A stretch of DNA of 64,000 nucleotides from Devosia rhizoryzae (lineage in GTDB: Bacteria; Pseudomonadota; Alphaproteobacteria; Rhizobiales; Devosiaceae). Of this stretch, positions 51,306 through 62,841 are shown piece after piece. The position numbers were made by a program, and so were the translations under genes. The notes beneath the pieces are model-generated. The model saw only the letters and a list, made by a program, of their open reading frames with translations, had not been told where the DNA came from and did no database searches. The stretch lies in the NCBI RefSeq assembly GCF_016698665.1, contig NZ_CP068046.1:3451001-3515000 (forward strand), given 5' to 3'. Every line of letters starts with the position of its first letter. Position 1 is the first letter of the stretch.

Positions 51306-51859
51306 GGGGCGGCTCCGTTTGTCCGATATGACTCGGGACTCATGGCAGGGGCAAGGCTCGGCGTGTCGCAGCCGTGGCCTGCCAGCGATGCCTGATAGGC
51401 CGCCTCCATCTTGGCAAGAGCGGAGGCAAGAGGGGCGGGTGAGCCCAGATGGATATGGCGCAACTCATCCATGAACTCGGCCCAAAGTAGTGGCCCGCCA
51501 TCCTCGAGAACTTGGGCTCGGGCCGACAACTCAACGGAAGGGTGGGCGTGACGGATGCCCCAGCTGCCCATGAATGCCATAAGAGGCACCAGCTCGATGG
51601 CTTGTTCGGTAAGGCTATAAACCACGCGTTGCTTATGGGTTGGATCAGCGGACCGGGTGAGCAGGCCGCTGGCGGTGAGGCGCTGCAGGCGGTCGGACAA
51701 AATATTGGAAGCGATGCCTTCCAGGCTCTCGGTCAGATAGGATCGGAAGCTGCGCCGGCGGCCACCGAACATGGTGTCGCGCAGGATGATCAGGCTCCAG
51801 CGGTCGCCAAATGTTTCAAGCGTCAGATTGATGGGGCATCCGGACCGTCTCAGCCTCAT
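51302..51859 (-). CDS. HxlR family transcriptional regulator
   Basis: A 185-residue regulator. A winged helix-turn-helix covers about residues 7-100 with [23 protein letters not shown] at the start (the Cys is typical of redox-sensing HxlR members) and [16 protein letters not shown]. The C-terminal 80 residues are a small unknown extension. ATG at 51859 follows AGGAG; the frame extends to 51946 without a site. It is divergent from the DHFR-like gene and overlaps ubiG. Confidence 0.9.
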   Translation of the reverse strand: MRLRRSGCPINLTLETFGDRWSLIILRDTMFGGRRRSFRSYLTESLEGIASNILSDRLQRLTASGLLTRSADPTHKQRVVYSLTEQAIELVPLMAFMGSWGIRHAHPSVELSARAQVLEDGGPLLWAEFMDELRHIHLGSPAPLASALAKMEAAYQASLAGHGCDTPSLAPAMSPESYRTNGAAP

Positions 51860-51957
51860 CGCTTCACTCCTGACCAGTTGCAAAATAGAGGTGGTTTCTT
51901 GCTTCGGCCCACTGCTATCACAGCTTGCAGGGAAAGAAACGAGCAAGGGAGCGCGAC

Positions 51958-52491
51958 ATGGCCAGGCTTTTCTTCGGAATGAACCAATCGCTGGACGGCT
52001 ATGTGGATCATGACAGGATGCAGCCGCCTGGCCCCAAGCTTTTCCAGCATTTCATCGATCAGACCAATGGGCTGACGGGCAGCCTTTATGGACGGACGCT
52101 TTATGGCCTCATGCACTATTGGGACGACGATCAGCCGGGCTGGGGCGAAGCGGAGCACGACTTTGCTGTGGCATGGCGCAAGGCGCCGAAATGGGTGGTC
52201 TCCAGCACGCTGAAAGAACTTGGCCCTAATGCGACGCTTTTGGGTGAAGATATCGAGGCCGAGGTGCGCCGGCTCAAGGCGGAGCATGAGGGCGAAATCG
52301 AAGTGGGTGGACCCAAGCTGGCGCAACGGCTGACCGAACTGGGGCTGATCGACGAATACCGCATCTACCTCCATCCCGAGGTTCTGGGCCACGGTACCAA
52401 GTTCTTCGCCGACGCGCGGCCACGCCTGCGCCTGGAAAGTCACGAGCAGATCGACGAGGACGTTGTGCGGCTCAGCTACGTGGCGGCGTAA
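51958..52491 (+). CDS. Dihydrofolate reductase family protein (RibD C-terminal-like)
   Basis: A 177-residue oxidoreductase-like protein of the RibD/DHFR fold. Features: FFGMNQSLDGYV near the start, LTGSLYGRTLYGLMHYW in the middle, WVVSSTLKEL, and GGPKLAQRLTELGLIDEYRIYLHPEVLGHGTKFF near the end. Such proteins often sit with HxlR or TetR regulators; their substrates are unknown. ATG at 51958 has GGGAGCG upstream; the ORF from 51925 lacks support. Divergent partner is the HxlR gene. Confidence 0.88.
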   Translation: MARLFFGMNQSLDGYVDHDRMQPPGPKLFQHFIDQTNGLTGSLYGRTLYGLMHYWDDDQPGWGEAEHDFAVAWRKAPKWVVSSTLKELGPNATLLGEDIEAEVRRLKAEHEGEIEVGGPKLAQRLTELGLIDEYRIYLHPEVLGHGTKFFADARPRLRLESHEQIDEDVVRLSYVAA

Positions 52492-52586
52492 TCCCTACGC
52501 TCACCATTGATCGCGCTCCCCGTTTATGGCATGTCCGCGCCAACATTGAGCGTACCGCCGGGTTCGGCGGCTTATCGGGGAAACCA

Positions 52587-53852
52587 GTGGCCCGCATCGT
52601 CGTCAAGTTCGGTGGCACATCCATGGCCAGTATCGAACGCATCCGCTTTTCCGCCCAGCATGTGAAGCGCGAAGTCGAGGCCGGCAACGAGGTTGCCGTC
52701 GTCGTTTCCGCCATGAGCGGCAAAACCAATGAGCTCGTGGGCTGGGTCAATGAAGGCTCCAAGCTTCACGATGCGCGCGAATACGACGCCGTGGTGGCTT
52801 CGGGCGAGCAGGTCACCGCCGGCCTCATGGCGATCGTTCTGAGCGAAATGGGCATCCAGTCGCGCTCCTATGCCGGCTGGCAGGTGCCGATTTACACCGA
52901 CGACAGCCATGGCGCGGCGCGTATCACCGGGATCGACCCGACCGAACTCAACGAGCGCATGAGCAATGGCTGGGTGCCGGTGATCACCGGCTTCCAGGGC
53001 ATCTCGCCCAATAATCGGGTAACGACGCTAGGCCGTGGCGGCTCGGATACGTCGGCCGTAGCGGTAGCGGCGGCGGTCGGCGCCGATCGCTGCGATATCT
53101 ATACCGATGTGGACGGCGTTTACACGACCGATCCACGCATCGTGCCCAAGGCGCAGCGCATGACCAAAATTTCCTTCGAGGAAATGCTGGAAATGGCCTC
53201 GCTTGGCGCCAAGGTGCTGATGATCCGCTCGGTGGAAATGGCCATGGCACACAAGGTGCGGCTCACCGTGCGCTCGAGTTTTGATGACCCCAACGCGCCC
53301 CAGGTGGCGCCCGACGGGACCCCCGGCGTGCCGGGTACACTGGTTTGCGATGAGGATGAGATCGTGGAAAAGCAGATCGTTTCGGGCGTGACGCTCGCCA
53401 AGGCCGAAGCCAAGATCACCCTGCGCGACGTCAAGGACAGCCCCGGCGTCGCCGCTGCGATCTTCGGCACGCTGGCCGACAAGGGCATCATCGTCGACAT
53501 GATCGTCCAGAACATCGCCGATGATGGCGCGACCACCGACATCACCTTCACCGTGCCCGACAGCGAATATGAAAAGGCGACCAAGGCGCTCGAGGATAAT
53601 GGCGGGCGCTTCGAATATGCAAGGCTTTCCGGCTCGCGCGGCGGAGCGAAGGTGTCAGTTGTGGGCGTCGGCATGCGCAGCCATGCGGGCGTTGCGGCCT
53701 CGATGTTCAAGGCTTTGGCCGACAAGGGCATCAACATCCAGCTGATCACCACGTCGGAGATCAAGACTTCGGTTCTGATCGATGAAGAATATGCCGAGCT
53801 TGCGGTTCGGGCGCTCCACACCTATTACGGTTTGGACAGGAAGGACGCTTGA
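52587..53852 (+). CDS. lysC: Aspartate kinase
   Basis: A 421-residue enzyme for the first step in lysine, methionine and threonine synthesis. It starts VKFGGTSMASIERI with the kinase domain to about residue 240 (VPVITGFQGISPNNRVTTLGRGGSDTSAVA), followed by two ACT domains (residues 270-420) that bind the inhibitor; SPGVAAAIFGTLADKGI and HAGVAASMFKALADKGINIQLITTSEIK. GTG start. Length and two ACT domains are typical of monofunctional aspartokinase. Confidence 0.97.
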   Translation: MARIVVKFGGTSMASIERIRFSAQHVKREVEAGNEVAVVVSAMSGKTNELVGWVNEGSKLHDAREYDAVVASGEQVTAGLMAIVLSEMGIQSRSYAGWQVPIYTDDSHGAARITGIDPTELNERMSNGWVPVITGFQGISPNNRVTTLGRGGSDTSAVAVAAAVGADRCDIYTDVDGVYTTDPRIVPKAQRMTKISFEEMLEMASLGAKVLMIRSVEMAMAHKVRLTVRSSFDDPNAPQVAPDGTPGVPGTLVCDEDEIVEKQIVSGVTLAKAEAKITLRDVKDSPGVAAAIFGTLADKGIIVDMIVQNIADDGATTDITFTVPDSEYEKATKALEDNGGRFEYARLSGSRGGAKVSVVGVGMRSHAGVAASMFKALADKGINIQLITTSEIKTSVLIDEEYAELAVRALHTYYGLDRKDA

Positions 53853-53920
53853 CCCGTTCGAGGGGAACGGGAGCCGCGTCCTAAAAGGGGGGCGGCTTTG
53901 CGAGCTGCCTGATTGAGGCA

Positions 53921-56188
53921 ATGGTGACGACCATAGGCGGCCCAAGGGTGCTGCTGCGGCAATTGCGCGAGACCATGGCGGAGCCTCTGGCTTCGCAGGC
54001 GCGGCTCGACAAGATCGTCAACCTCATCGCCGACAATATGCGCGCCGATGTCTGCTCGTTCTATGTATTGCGCGACGATGGCGCGCTCGAGCTTTTCGCG
54101 ACTCGCGGTCTCCAGGCAGAATCGGTGCACATGACGACGCTGCGGCTGGGCGAGGGCCTAGTCGGGTTGATCGCATCGGAAGCCGAGCCGCTCAGCCTCG
54201 ATAATGCACCGGCGCATCCCGCTTTCGCCTACCGGCCGGAAACGGGCGAGGACCAGTACAATTCCTTCCTCGGCGTCCCCGTCCTGCGCGCAGGGCAGAT
54301 GCTGGGCGTGCTGGTGGTTCAAAATTCGGATCACCGTCATTTCGGCGAGGATGAAACCGAGGCGATGCTGACTACGGCCACAATCCTGGCCGAGATGATC
54401 GCAACCTCCGACTTCGACAATCTGATCAAGCCGGGGTCTGATATCGACCTCAGGCGACCACGCATGTTCAACGGCGTCAGCTTTACCGATGGCATTGCCC
54501 TGGGCACCGTGGTTCTGCACGACCCGCGCGTCGTCGTGCACAATTTCATTGCCGAAGATACCGATGCCGAAAAGCTGCGGCTCGATGCGGCGCTGGCTTC
54601 GATGCGCGTCTCGATCGATGCCATGCTCGACCATGGCGACATGCAGCCGACTTCGGACCATCGCGAGATCCTTGAAACCTACCGCATGTTTGCCAATGAC
54701 CGCGGCTGGGTGAAGCGCCTGAGCGAAGCCATCGACAATGGCTTGTCGGCGGAGGCGGCGGTCGAGCGGGTGCAGAACGACACGCGCGCGCGCATGCTGC
54801 GCCAGACCGATCCTTATATCCGCGACCGGCTGCACGATCTTGACGACCTGGCCAATCGGCTGCTGCGCGTCCTGACCAATACCGGACAGCCCGCGCATCG
54901 CGACTTGCCCGACAATGCCATTCTGGTCGCCCGTAATATGGGACCGGCGGAACTGCTGGAATATGACCGCACCAAGCTGCGCGGCATCGTCCTGGAAGAA
55001 GGCGGCGCCACGGCGCATGTCGCCATCGTCGCGCGCTCGCTCGGCATCGTCGCCGTGGGACAGGCAGACTCGATCGTTTCGGTTTGCGAAACCGGCGACG
55101 ACATCATCATCGACGGTCCGGCGGGTCAGGTGCATGTGCGGCCGACGCCCGAGGTCGAGCAGACCTATATCGACAAGGTCCGGGTTTCGGCACGGCGGCG
55201 GGCGCATTATGCGGCGCTGAAATCAAAGCCTGCCGTGACGCGCGACGGCATTGAAATCACCTTGCTCCACAATTCGGGGCTCGTTGCCGACTTGCCGATG
55301 CTGGACGATACGGGCGCTGCCGGCGTCGGTCTCTTCCGCACCGAGCTGCAGTTCATGATCGCGAGCCGCCTGCCGCGGTTGCAGGAGCAGGCCGAACTTT
55401 ATGCCGAGGCCATGGCGCTGGCCGGCGACCGTCCGGTCGTGTTCCGCCTCCTCGATATCGGTGGCGATAAGGTGTTGCCGTATCTGCGCGCGACATCGGA
55501 AGAAAACCCGGCCATGGGGTATCGCTCGATCCGGCTCGGCCTTGATCGTCCGGGACTGCTGCGCACGCAGGTGCGGGCCTTGTTGATGGCCGCCAAGGGA
55601 CGTGCGCTCAAGATTCTCGTGCCGATGGTCACCGAGACGTTCGAATTTTTGCAGACCAAGCGCGTCATCGCCAAGGAAGTCGAGCGCTTGCGCCGTTCCG
55701 GGCAGCCGGTGCCGTCTCGGCTTGAAATCGGCGCCATGGTGGAAGTGCCATCGCTGCTGTTCGAACTCGACCAGATCCTGCCCGAGGCGGATTTCGTTTC
55801 CATCGGCTCGAACGATCTGGTGCAGTTCTTGACCGCCGCCGATCGCGCCAATCCGCGCGTGTCGAAGGCCTATGACCCGATCGCGCTGCCGCGCCTGCGG
55901 GCTATCCGGATGGTGGTGGATGCAGCCGAACGGCACGGCAAGCCGGTGACCATGTGTGGTGAATTGGCGGGCAAGCCGATGGAAGCCTTGGCGCTGATGG
56001 CGATCGGGATGAACCGGCTGTCCATGGGACCGGCTTCGATCGGTCCGATCAAAGAAATGGTGCTCAATCTCGAACTGGCGCCGATCCGGGCGGCTGTGGC
56101 CGAGGCGTTGAGCGATGGCGCCAATGGCGCGGCTATACGCACGCTGCTGACGGGTTGGGTGGAGAAGCAGAACCTGCCGATGGGGTAG
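53921..56188 (+). CDS. ptsP: Phosphoenolpyruvate-protein phosphotransferase PtsP (EI-Ntr)
   Basis: A 755-residue nitrogen PTS enzyme I. N-terminal GAF domain (about residues 20-165) is followed by the PEP-utilizing enzyme region: active-site His in EEGGATAHVAIVARS (about residue 366) and the C-terminal TIM barrel (GAAGVGLFRTELQFM, GGDKVLPYLRATSEENPAMGYRSIRLG split over barrel strands, VPSLLFELDQIL). It passes phosphate from PEP to NPr and on to EIIA-Ntr. It follows lysC by 68 bases, the common order in alphaproteobacteria. Confidence 0.96.
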   Translation: MVTTIGGPRVLLRQLRETMAEPLASQARLDKIVNLIADNMRADVCSFYVLRDDGALELFATRGLQAESVHMTTLRLGEGLVGLIASEAEPLSLDNAPAHPAFAYRPETGEDQYNSFLGVPVLRAGQMLGVLVVQNSDHRHFGEDETEAMLTTATILAEMIATSDFDNLIKPGSDIDLRRPRMFNGVSFTDGIALGTVVLHDPRVVVHNFIAEDTDAEKLRLDAALASMRVSIDAMLDHGDMQPTSDHREILETYRMFANDRGWVKRLSEAIDNGLSAEAAVERVQNDTRARMLRQTDPYIRDRLHDLDDLANRLLRVLTNTGQPAHRDLPDNAILVARNMGPAELLEYDRTKLRGIVLEEGGATAHVAIVARSLGIVAVGQADSIVSVCETGDDIIIDGPAGQVHVRPTPEVEQTYIDKVRVSARRRAHYAALKSKPAVTRDGIEITLLHNSGLVADLPMLDDTGAAGVGLFRTELQFMIASRLPRLQEQAELYAEAMALAGDRPVVFRLLDIGGDKVLPYLRATSEENPAMGYRSIRLGLDRPGLLRTQVRALLMAAKGRALKILVPMVTETFEFLQTKRVIAKEVERLRRSGQPVPSRLEIGAMVEVPSLLFELDQILPEADFVSIGSNDLVQFLTAADRANPRVSKAYDPIALPRLRAIRMVVDAAERHGKPVTMCGELAGKPMEALALMAIGMNRLSMGPASIGPIKEMVLNLELAPIRAAVAEALSDGANGAAIRTLLTGWVEKQNLPMG

Positions 56189-56197
56189 GGGCAAGGT

Positions 56198-56368
56198 CAC
56201 CCCCTTCCGAGCGGCGCTAGGCTCCTTCGTCGCCAAGCTCTGCTTGCCTTCCCCTCTGAGGGGGAAGGTAGATTCGGTGCTTGTTTACGCACTGCTCTCA
56301 CCCTCCCCCTGAGAGGGGAGGGTACCGGCGCTTAGCCGCAAGGCTTAGCGAAGGTAGGGAGGGGGTAC
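56198..56368. repeat. Palindromic repeat (family 6)
   Basis: Outer ends TCACCCCCTTCCGAGC and AGGTAGGGAGGGGGTACC; inner arms TTCCCCTCTGAGGGGGAAGG and CCTCCCCCTGAGAGGGGAGG. Sits between ptsP and prfA. Closest to 33234-33418. Confidence 0.8.
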
Positions 56369-56451
56369 CTTGCTCCCCGAAAGCACCGCGTGCTTGCGAT
56401 CCACACTCGATCACCCTAAATCGGGCGACCAGCCTTCTTGAAAGACCCTCT

Positions 56452-57528
56452 ATGCCTTCTTTGCCCATGGACAAGCTCGACGCGCTCGAAGTGCGGTTTC
56501 AGTATATCGAAGCGGCGCTTTCGGGTGGGGCGAGCCAGGACGAGTTCGCAAAACTGTCCAAGGAGCATTCGGACCTTTCGGAGATCGTTGGGCAGATCAG
56601 CGCTTACAAGAAAGCCCAGCGCGATCGGGCCGAGGCCGAAACGTTGTTGAAGTCGGGCGACCGGGAAATGGCCGAAATGGCCGAGGTCGAGATCGAAGAG
56701 TTGGACGTTGAGCTCGAGACCTTGGCGCAATCGATCCGCATTCTCTTGCTGCCCAAGGACGAGGCCGACGAAAAGTCGATCATTCTTGAAATTCGTGGTG
56801 GCACCGGGGGCGACGAGGCGGCGCTTTTTGCCGGCGACCTTTTCCGCATGTATGAGCGCTATGCCTCGCTGCGCGGCTGGAAGGTGACGCTGATGGAGGA
56901 AAGCCCCGGCGAAATGGGGGGCTATAAGGAAGTCATCGCCAATGTCTCGGGCAAGGGCGTTTATGCGCGGATGAAGTATGAATCCGGCGTCCACCGCGTG
57001 CAGCGCGTGCCGGCGACGGAAGGCTCGGGGCGCATCCATACGTCGGCGGCCACGGTCGCGGTGCTGCCGGAAGTGGAAGACATCGACATTGAGATCCGCA
57101 ACGAGGATATCCGCATCGATACGATGCGCGCCTCGGGCGCTGGCGGGCAGCACGTCAACACCACTGACTCGGCCGTGCGCATCACCCACCTGCCGACCGG
57201 CCTCGTCGTTACCTCGGCGATGAAATCGCAACACCAGAACCGGGCGCAGGCGATGATCGTGTTGCGGTCGCGGCTTTATGAAATGCAGCGCGAAGAGCGC
57301 GACAGCGCCCGATCGGCGGAACGCAAGGGGCAGGTGGGGTCGGGCGATCGCTCCGAGCGCATCCGCACCTATAATTTCCCGCAAGGCCGCGTCACCGACC
57401 ACCGCATCAACCTGACGCTCTATAAGCTCGACAAGGTCATCGCCGGCGAAGCGCTGGACGAGCTGATCGAGGCGCTGATCACTGAAAATCAGGCGGCGCA
57501 GCTGCTGGCCATGGAGCAGGTCAACTGA
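56452..57528 (+). CDS. prfA: Peptide chain release factor 1
   Basis: A 358-residue factor that ends translation at UAA and UAG. Domain 1 coiled-coil (about residues 10-100), then the PAT anticodon-like loop in [15 protein letters not shown] (about 183-190), the GGQ loop in [17 protein letters not shown] (about 228-231), and R-rich C-terminal helix. ATG at 56452; [18 protein letters not shown] is the family start. The stop overlaps the proposed CTG start of prmC (CTGA), coupling the two. Confidence 0.97.
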   Translation: MPSLPMDKLDALEVRFQYIEAALSGGASQDEFAKLSKEHSDLSEIVGQISAYKKAQRDRAEAETLLKSGDREMAEMAEVEIEELDVELETLAQSIRILLLPKDEADEKSIILEIRGGTGGDEAALFAGDLFRMYERYASLRGWKVTLMEESPGEMGGYKEVIANVSGKGVYARMKYESGVHRVQRVPATEGSGRIHTSAATVAVLPEVEDIDIEIRNEDIRIDTMRASGAGGQHVNTTDSAVRITHLPTGLVVTSAMKSQHQNRAQAMIVLRSRLYEMQREERDSARSAERKGQVGSGDRSERIRTYNFPQGRVTDHRINLTLYKLDKVIAGEALDELIEALITENQAAQLLAMEQVN

Positions 57529-58484
57529 CCACGATCGGCCAGCTCTGGCGCCGTTGGCGCGACGTGCTGGACCGAGATGGTTTTGCGACGGCGACGCTGG
57601 ATGCAAAGCTCCTTACCGGGCATGCGCTGGGCCTCGATGCGCTAGCGCTGTCGCTTCGGGAAAATGAACCTGTTTCCGACGCGATAGCCAGCCGAGTCGA
57701 CCAGCTGTTGCGGCGGCGGATGACGGGGGAGTCCGTGGCGCGCATCATCGGCGAGCGGGAATTTTATGGTCTCGCCTTTGGCCTCAATGCGGCAACGCTC
57801 GAGCCGCGTACCGATACCGAGCTGCTGGTCGATCTGGCGCTCAAGGCCCTGCCGCGAGGTGGCCACTTGCTGGACCTCGGGACCGGGACGGGGTGCATCC
57901 CGATCTCGATACTGGTCAATCGTCCGGATACGAGCGCGATGGCGACGGATGTTTCAGCCGAGGCGCTGGAGATGGCCGAGCGTAATGCCGGGCGGCATGG
58001 CGTGGCGGGGCGGATCGACTTTGCGCGGGGGAGTTGGTTCGAGGCTCTTACCTCTCCCTTTGGGGGGGAGGTCGACGCGGTATCGCGTCGGGTGAGGGGG
58101 CCTTCTGCCAAGGATGAGGAAGGCCCCCTCACCCGGCCCTCGGCCGACCTCTCCCCCAGAGGGAGAGGTGAAGAGGGGTTCGATCTGATTGTTTCGAATC
58201 CGCCTTATATCGCTAGCGCGGTGATCGATACCCTTTCGCCTGAGGTGAAGTCGTTCGATCCGATGCTGGCATTGGACGGGGGTCGAGATGGGATCGAGCC
58301 TTATCGGGTGATCGCGTCGGCTTCCGGGCACTATCTCAGGCATGGCGGGCAGGTCATGGTCGAAATCGGCTATGACCAGGGACGGAGCGTTGCCTTGCTG
58401 TTCGAAGGCGCCGGTTTTTCCGATGTCGCCGTGCATCGCGATCTGGCGGGGCTTGATCGTGTGGTTGTCGCGCACCACTTGTGA
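57525..58484 (+). CDS. prmC: Release factor glutamine methyltransferase PrmC, with in-frame palindromic insert (CTG start proposed)
   Basis: A 319-residue SAM methyltransferase that methylates the GGQ glutamine of release factors. Motif I is [13 protein letters not shown] (about residues 114-126) and the catalytic NPPY motif is SNPPYI (about 223-228). Between WFEAL and FDLIV are about 43 extra residues (176-218, [10 protein letters not shown]... GRGEEG) absent from normal PrmC and encoded by a palindromic repeat. CTG at 57525 is proposed as start: residues [13 protein letters not shown] match the family's N-terminus, GGAG is eight bases before, and it overlaps the prfA stop. The alternative GTG at 57564 removes conserved residues. 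Confidence 0.88.
   Translation: MTTIGQLWRRWRDVLDRDGFATATLDAKLLTGHALGLDALALSLRENEPVSDAIASRVDQLLRRRMTGESVARIIGEREFYGLAFGLNAATLEPRTDTELLVDLALKALPRGGHLLDLGTGTGCIPISILVNRPDTSAMATDVSAEALEMAERNAGRHGVAGRIDFARGSWFEALTSPFGGEVDAVSRRVRGPSAKDEEGPLTRPSADLSPRGRGEEGFDLIVSNPPYIASAVIDTLSPEVKSFDPMLALDGGRDGIEPYRVIASASGHYLRHGGQVMVEIGYDQGRSVALLFEGAGFSDVAVHRDLAGLDRVVVAHHL
58049..58171. repeat. Palindromic repeat inserted in frame in prmC
   Basis: A 123-bp palindrome (41 codons), arms ACCTCTCCCTTTGGGGGGGA with GGTCG and GGGTGAGGGGGCCTT on the left; AAGGCCCCCTCACCC, CCGACCTCTCCCCCAGAGGG and AGAGGT on the right. Inner arms resemble the intergenic palindromes in form. Both ends are in frame, so the host gene is uninterrupted. 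Confidence 0.9.
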
Positions 58485-58832
58485 TGGAGAACAGCGTCTC
58501 TGGCCCGGTCACCGCAATTTGTGCTGGCCAAGCGGGCTCGAACCGAGTAATTTGTTCTTGCTGTCAACGGCGCATCATGGGCGCCGCAGCGACCACACCC
58601 AACTTAACGACTATGCTGCCAGGGGCAGCGCGGTTCCGCGGAAACGGAACGGTGCAAGGGTGGGGCGGATCGATCCGCCAGGTTGTTGCCGACCGCATTT
58701 AGGTCTTCATGAAGCCAGTTCAGGGTCCCGCGGCGTGCAGTTTATCTCCGCCGGGGCCGGGCCAGACCCAGGCGCGTCGTCCGGGTCCGCCATAGTGAGA
58801 CGCTTAACTTTTAGAGTTAGATCAGCGACCCG
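58485..58832. other. 348-bp non-coding leader region of the DUF4167 gene
   Basis: No gene is supported. It holds hairpin GTTCCG...CGGAAC (58633-58650) and a perfect 16-bp palindrome GGCGGATCGATCCGCC (58664-58679), then GC-rich sequence, and an AT-rich stretch CTTAACTTTTAGAGTTAGAT just before the ATG. A long 5' leader or a small RNA is possible. Confidence 0.55.
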
Positions 58833-59564
58833 ATGAGACCAAACAATCAAAACAAGAACCGGCAGCGTAATCGCAATGGCGGGCGCAAGCACGTCAATCC
58901 GCTGTCACGCAACTACGAGAGCAACGGCCCGGACGTGAAGGTGCGCGGCAACGCAGCCCATGTCGCGGAAAAGTACCTGCAGCTCGCCCGTGACGCGCAA
59001 TCGAGCGGCGACTCGGTGATGGCCGAAAACTATCTCCAGCACGCCGAGCATTATTTCCGCATCGTTTCTTCCGCGCAGCAGGCCCTGAACGGCCCGCGCG
59101 ATGGCCAGAGCCAGGATGATCTGGATTTCGACGACGATGCCAACGACGTCAATTCCCGCTTTTCCTCGCCGCAGCCGATTCAGCAGCCGCAGGACAATGG
59201 CGGCTACCAGGACAATGGTGGCAATAATGGCGGCCAGCGCGAAGGTCGCGAAAACGGCCATGGCGGTGAGCGGCGTGAGTATCGCGAAACGCGCGAAAAC
59301 CGCGACAACGCCAATCGCGAGAACCGCGAGACTGTTGTAGCCGGAGAAGGCGAACAGCCTGTCGTCCAGGCAGCCGGAGAACCGGTGCAGGCCGCTCCCG
59401 GCGAAGAAGCCGGTGAGCAGGCGCCCCGCAAGCCGCGCGAACGTCGTCCACGCCGTCGCCGTCCAGCGGCAGGCGAGGGGGGCGAGCAGGCCCCTGCAGG
59501 CGAGGCCGAGGTGAGCGAGCTCCCGGCTTTCCTTACCGGCAATCCAGCCAACGCCGCCGAGTAA
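58833..59564 (+). CDS. DUF4167 domain-containing protein
   Basis: A 243-residue basic and acidic low-complexity protein. DUF4167 is at about residues 1-80: NNQNKNRQRNRNGGRKHVNP, then VKVRGNAAHVAEKYLQLARDAQSSGDSVMAENYLQHAEHYFRI, with the DUF core in AAHVAEKY. The rest is a disordered tail rich in Gln/Asn/Gly/Arg (QDNGG, NREN repeats) and ends with ERRPRRRRP. The N-terminal Arg/Asn-rich part suggests RNA binding, unproven. Terminator at 59572-59600. Confidence 0.93.
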   Translation: MRPNNQNKNRQRNRNGGRKHVNPLSRNYESNGPDVKVRGNAAHVAEKYLQLARDAQSSGDSVMAENYLQHAEHYFRIVSSAQQALNGPRDGQSQDDLDFDDDANDVNSRFSSPQPIQQPQDNGGYQDNGGNNGGQREGRENGHGGERREYRETRENRDNANRENRETVVAGEGEQPVVQAAGEPVQAAPGEEAGEQAPRKPRERRPRRRRPAAGEGGEQAPAGEAEVSELPAFLTGNPANAAE

Positions 59565-59571
59565 ATCTTTA

Positions 59572-59604
59572 AAAATGCCGGGTCCAGTGCCCGGCATTTT
59601 TGTT
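59572..59604 (+). terminator. Intrinsic terminator after DUF4167 gene
   Basis: Stem AAAATGCCGGG (59572-59582) with CCCGGCATTTT (59590-59600), loop TCCAGTG, then TTGTTTT. Confidence 0.88.
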
Positions 59605-59611
59605 TTCGGGT

Positions 59612-59639
59612 CTTCCGCCCGGCGCGAAACTTCCTACAT
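59612..59639 (+). promoter_or_regulatory. Possible heat-shock (RpoH) promoter for clpB
   Basis: CTTCCGC (59612-59618), 14-base spacer, CCTACAT (59633-59639). It resembles sigma-32-type CTTGAA/CCTATAT elements, but the -35 matches only at CTT. Placed 80 bases before clpB, a gene often under RpoH. Confidence 0.45.
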
Positions 59640-59720
59640 GCATTGGCGAACGGATGTGCCTTTTGAGGGCATCCGCAAATCGACGCTATCGGCGCCGTCA
59701 GGGCCGAAAAGGAGTTTTGC

Positions 59721-62336
<2,616 letters not shown>

Positions 62337-62345
62337 ACAATACGA

Positions 62346-62375
62346 GGCCGGTCGAAAGACCGGCCCTTTTGTTTT
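62346..62375 (+). terminator. Intrinsic terminator after clpB
   Basis: GGCCGGTC (62346-62353), GAAA loop, GACCGGCC (62358-62365), followed by CTTTTGTTTT. Confidence 0.88.
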
Positions 62376-62431
62376 GCGCTTGCCACCTTCCCGGGCACTG
62401 TCTAGAACATAAGGAGAACGAGGGGGATGGC

Positions 62432-62833
62432 ATGCATACGACCAACTATCGCGACACGCTGATCCTTCCCTCGCCCGATTGCGCGGCTGGTTCGGCGACA
62501 GCGCCGGGTAAGCCTGGGACGATTGCGGCTCTCCAGCACGAGCGGTTGGCCGCAGCGCCCTATACGATCACGAGCGACGACCTGCTGTTCGGCATCCATG
62601 CCGATCGGAAAGAAATTGCCGAGGAGGAGCGCGGCGCCGCTCGCATGGAGTTCTTTTCCAAGGGCCAGGCCTGCCTACGCGCTTCACCCTTGGTGAAGAC
62701 CCTGGGTTGGGCGTTGCATCACGACAGCGACGGGCATGTCGCGCTGGTTGACCCTGATTCGAGCCGCTTCGCGCAATTGCAGGCGCAAGAGGGGATCACC
62801 AAGCTCTTTGGCATGCGCAGCAAGAAGGCGTAG
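62432..62833 (+). CDS. DUF6157 family protein
   Basis: A 133-residue protein that starts MHTTNYRDTLILPSPDC, the DUF6157 signature, and continues with ALQHERLAAAPYTITSDDLLFGIHADR, FFSKGQACLRASPLVKTLGWALHHDSDGHVALV (in pieces). Function unknown. A ribosome site GAGGGGG is five bases before the ATG at 62432. Upstream is the clpB terminator. It may be cotranscribed with the VOC gene nine bases away. Confidence 0.88.
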   Translation: MHTTNYRDTLILPSPDCAAGSATAPGKPGTIAALQHERLAAAPYTITSDDLLFGIHADRKEIAEEERGAARMEFFSKGQACLRASPLVKTLGWALHHDSDGHVALVDPDSSRFAQLQAQEGITKLFGMRSKKA

Positions 62834-62841
62834 GACAAATC

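Noticed and set aside
58049..58171. Frameshift or decayed prmC
   Set aside because: The frame continues on both sides of the palindrome and all catalytic motifs are intact; the insert is a multiple of three.
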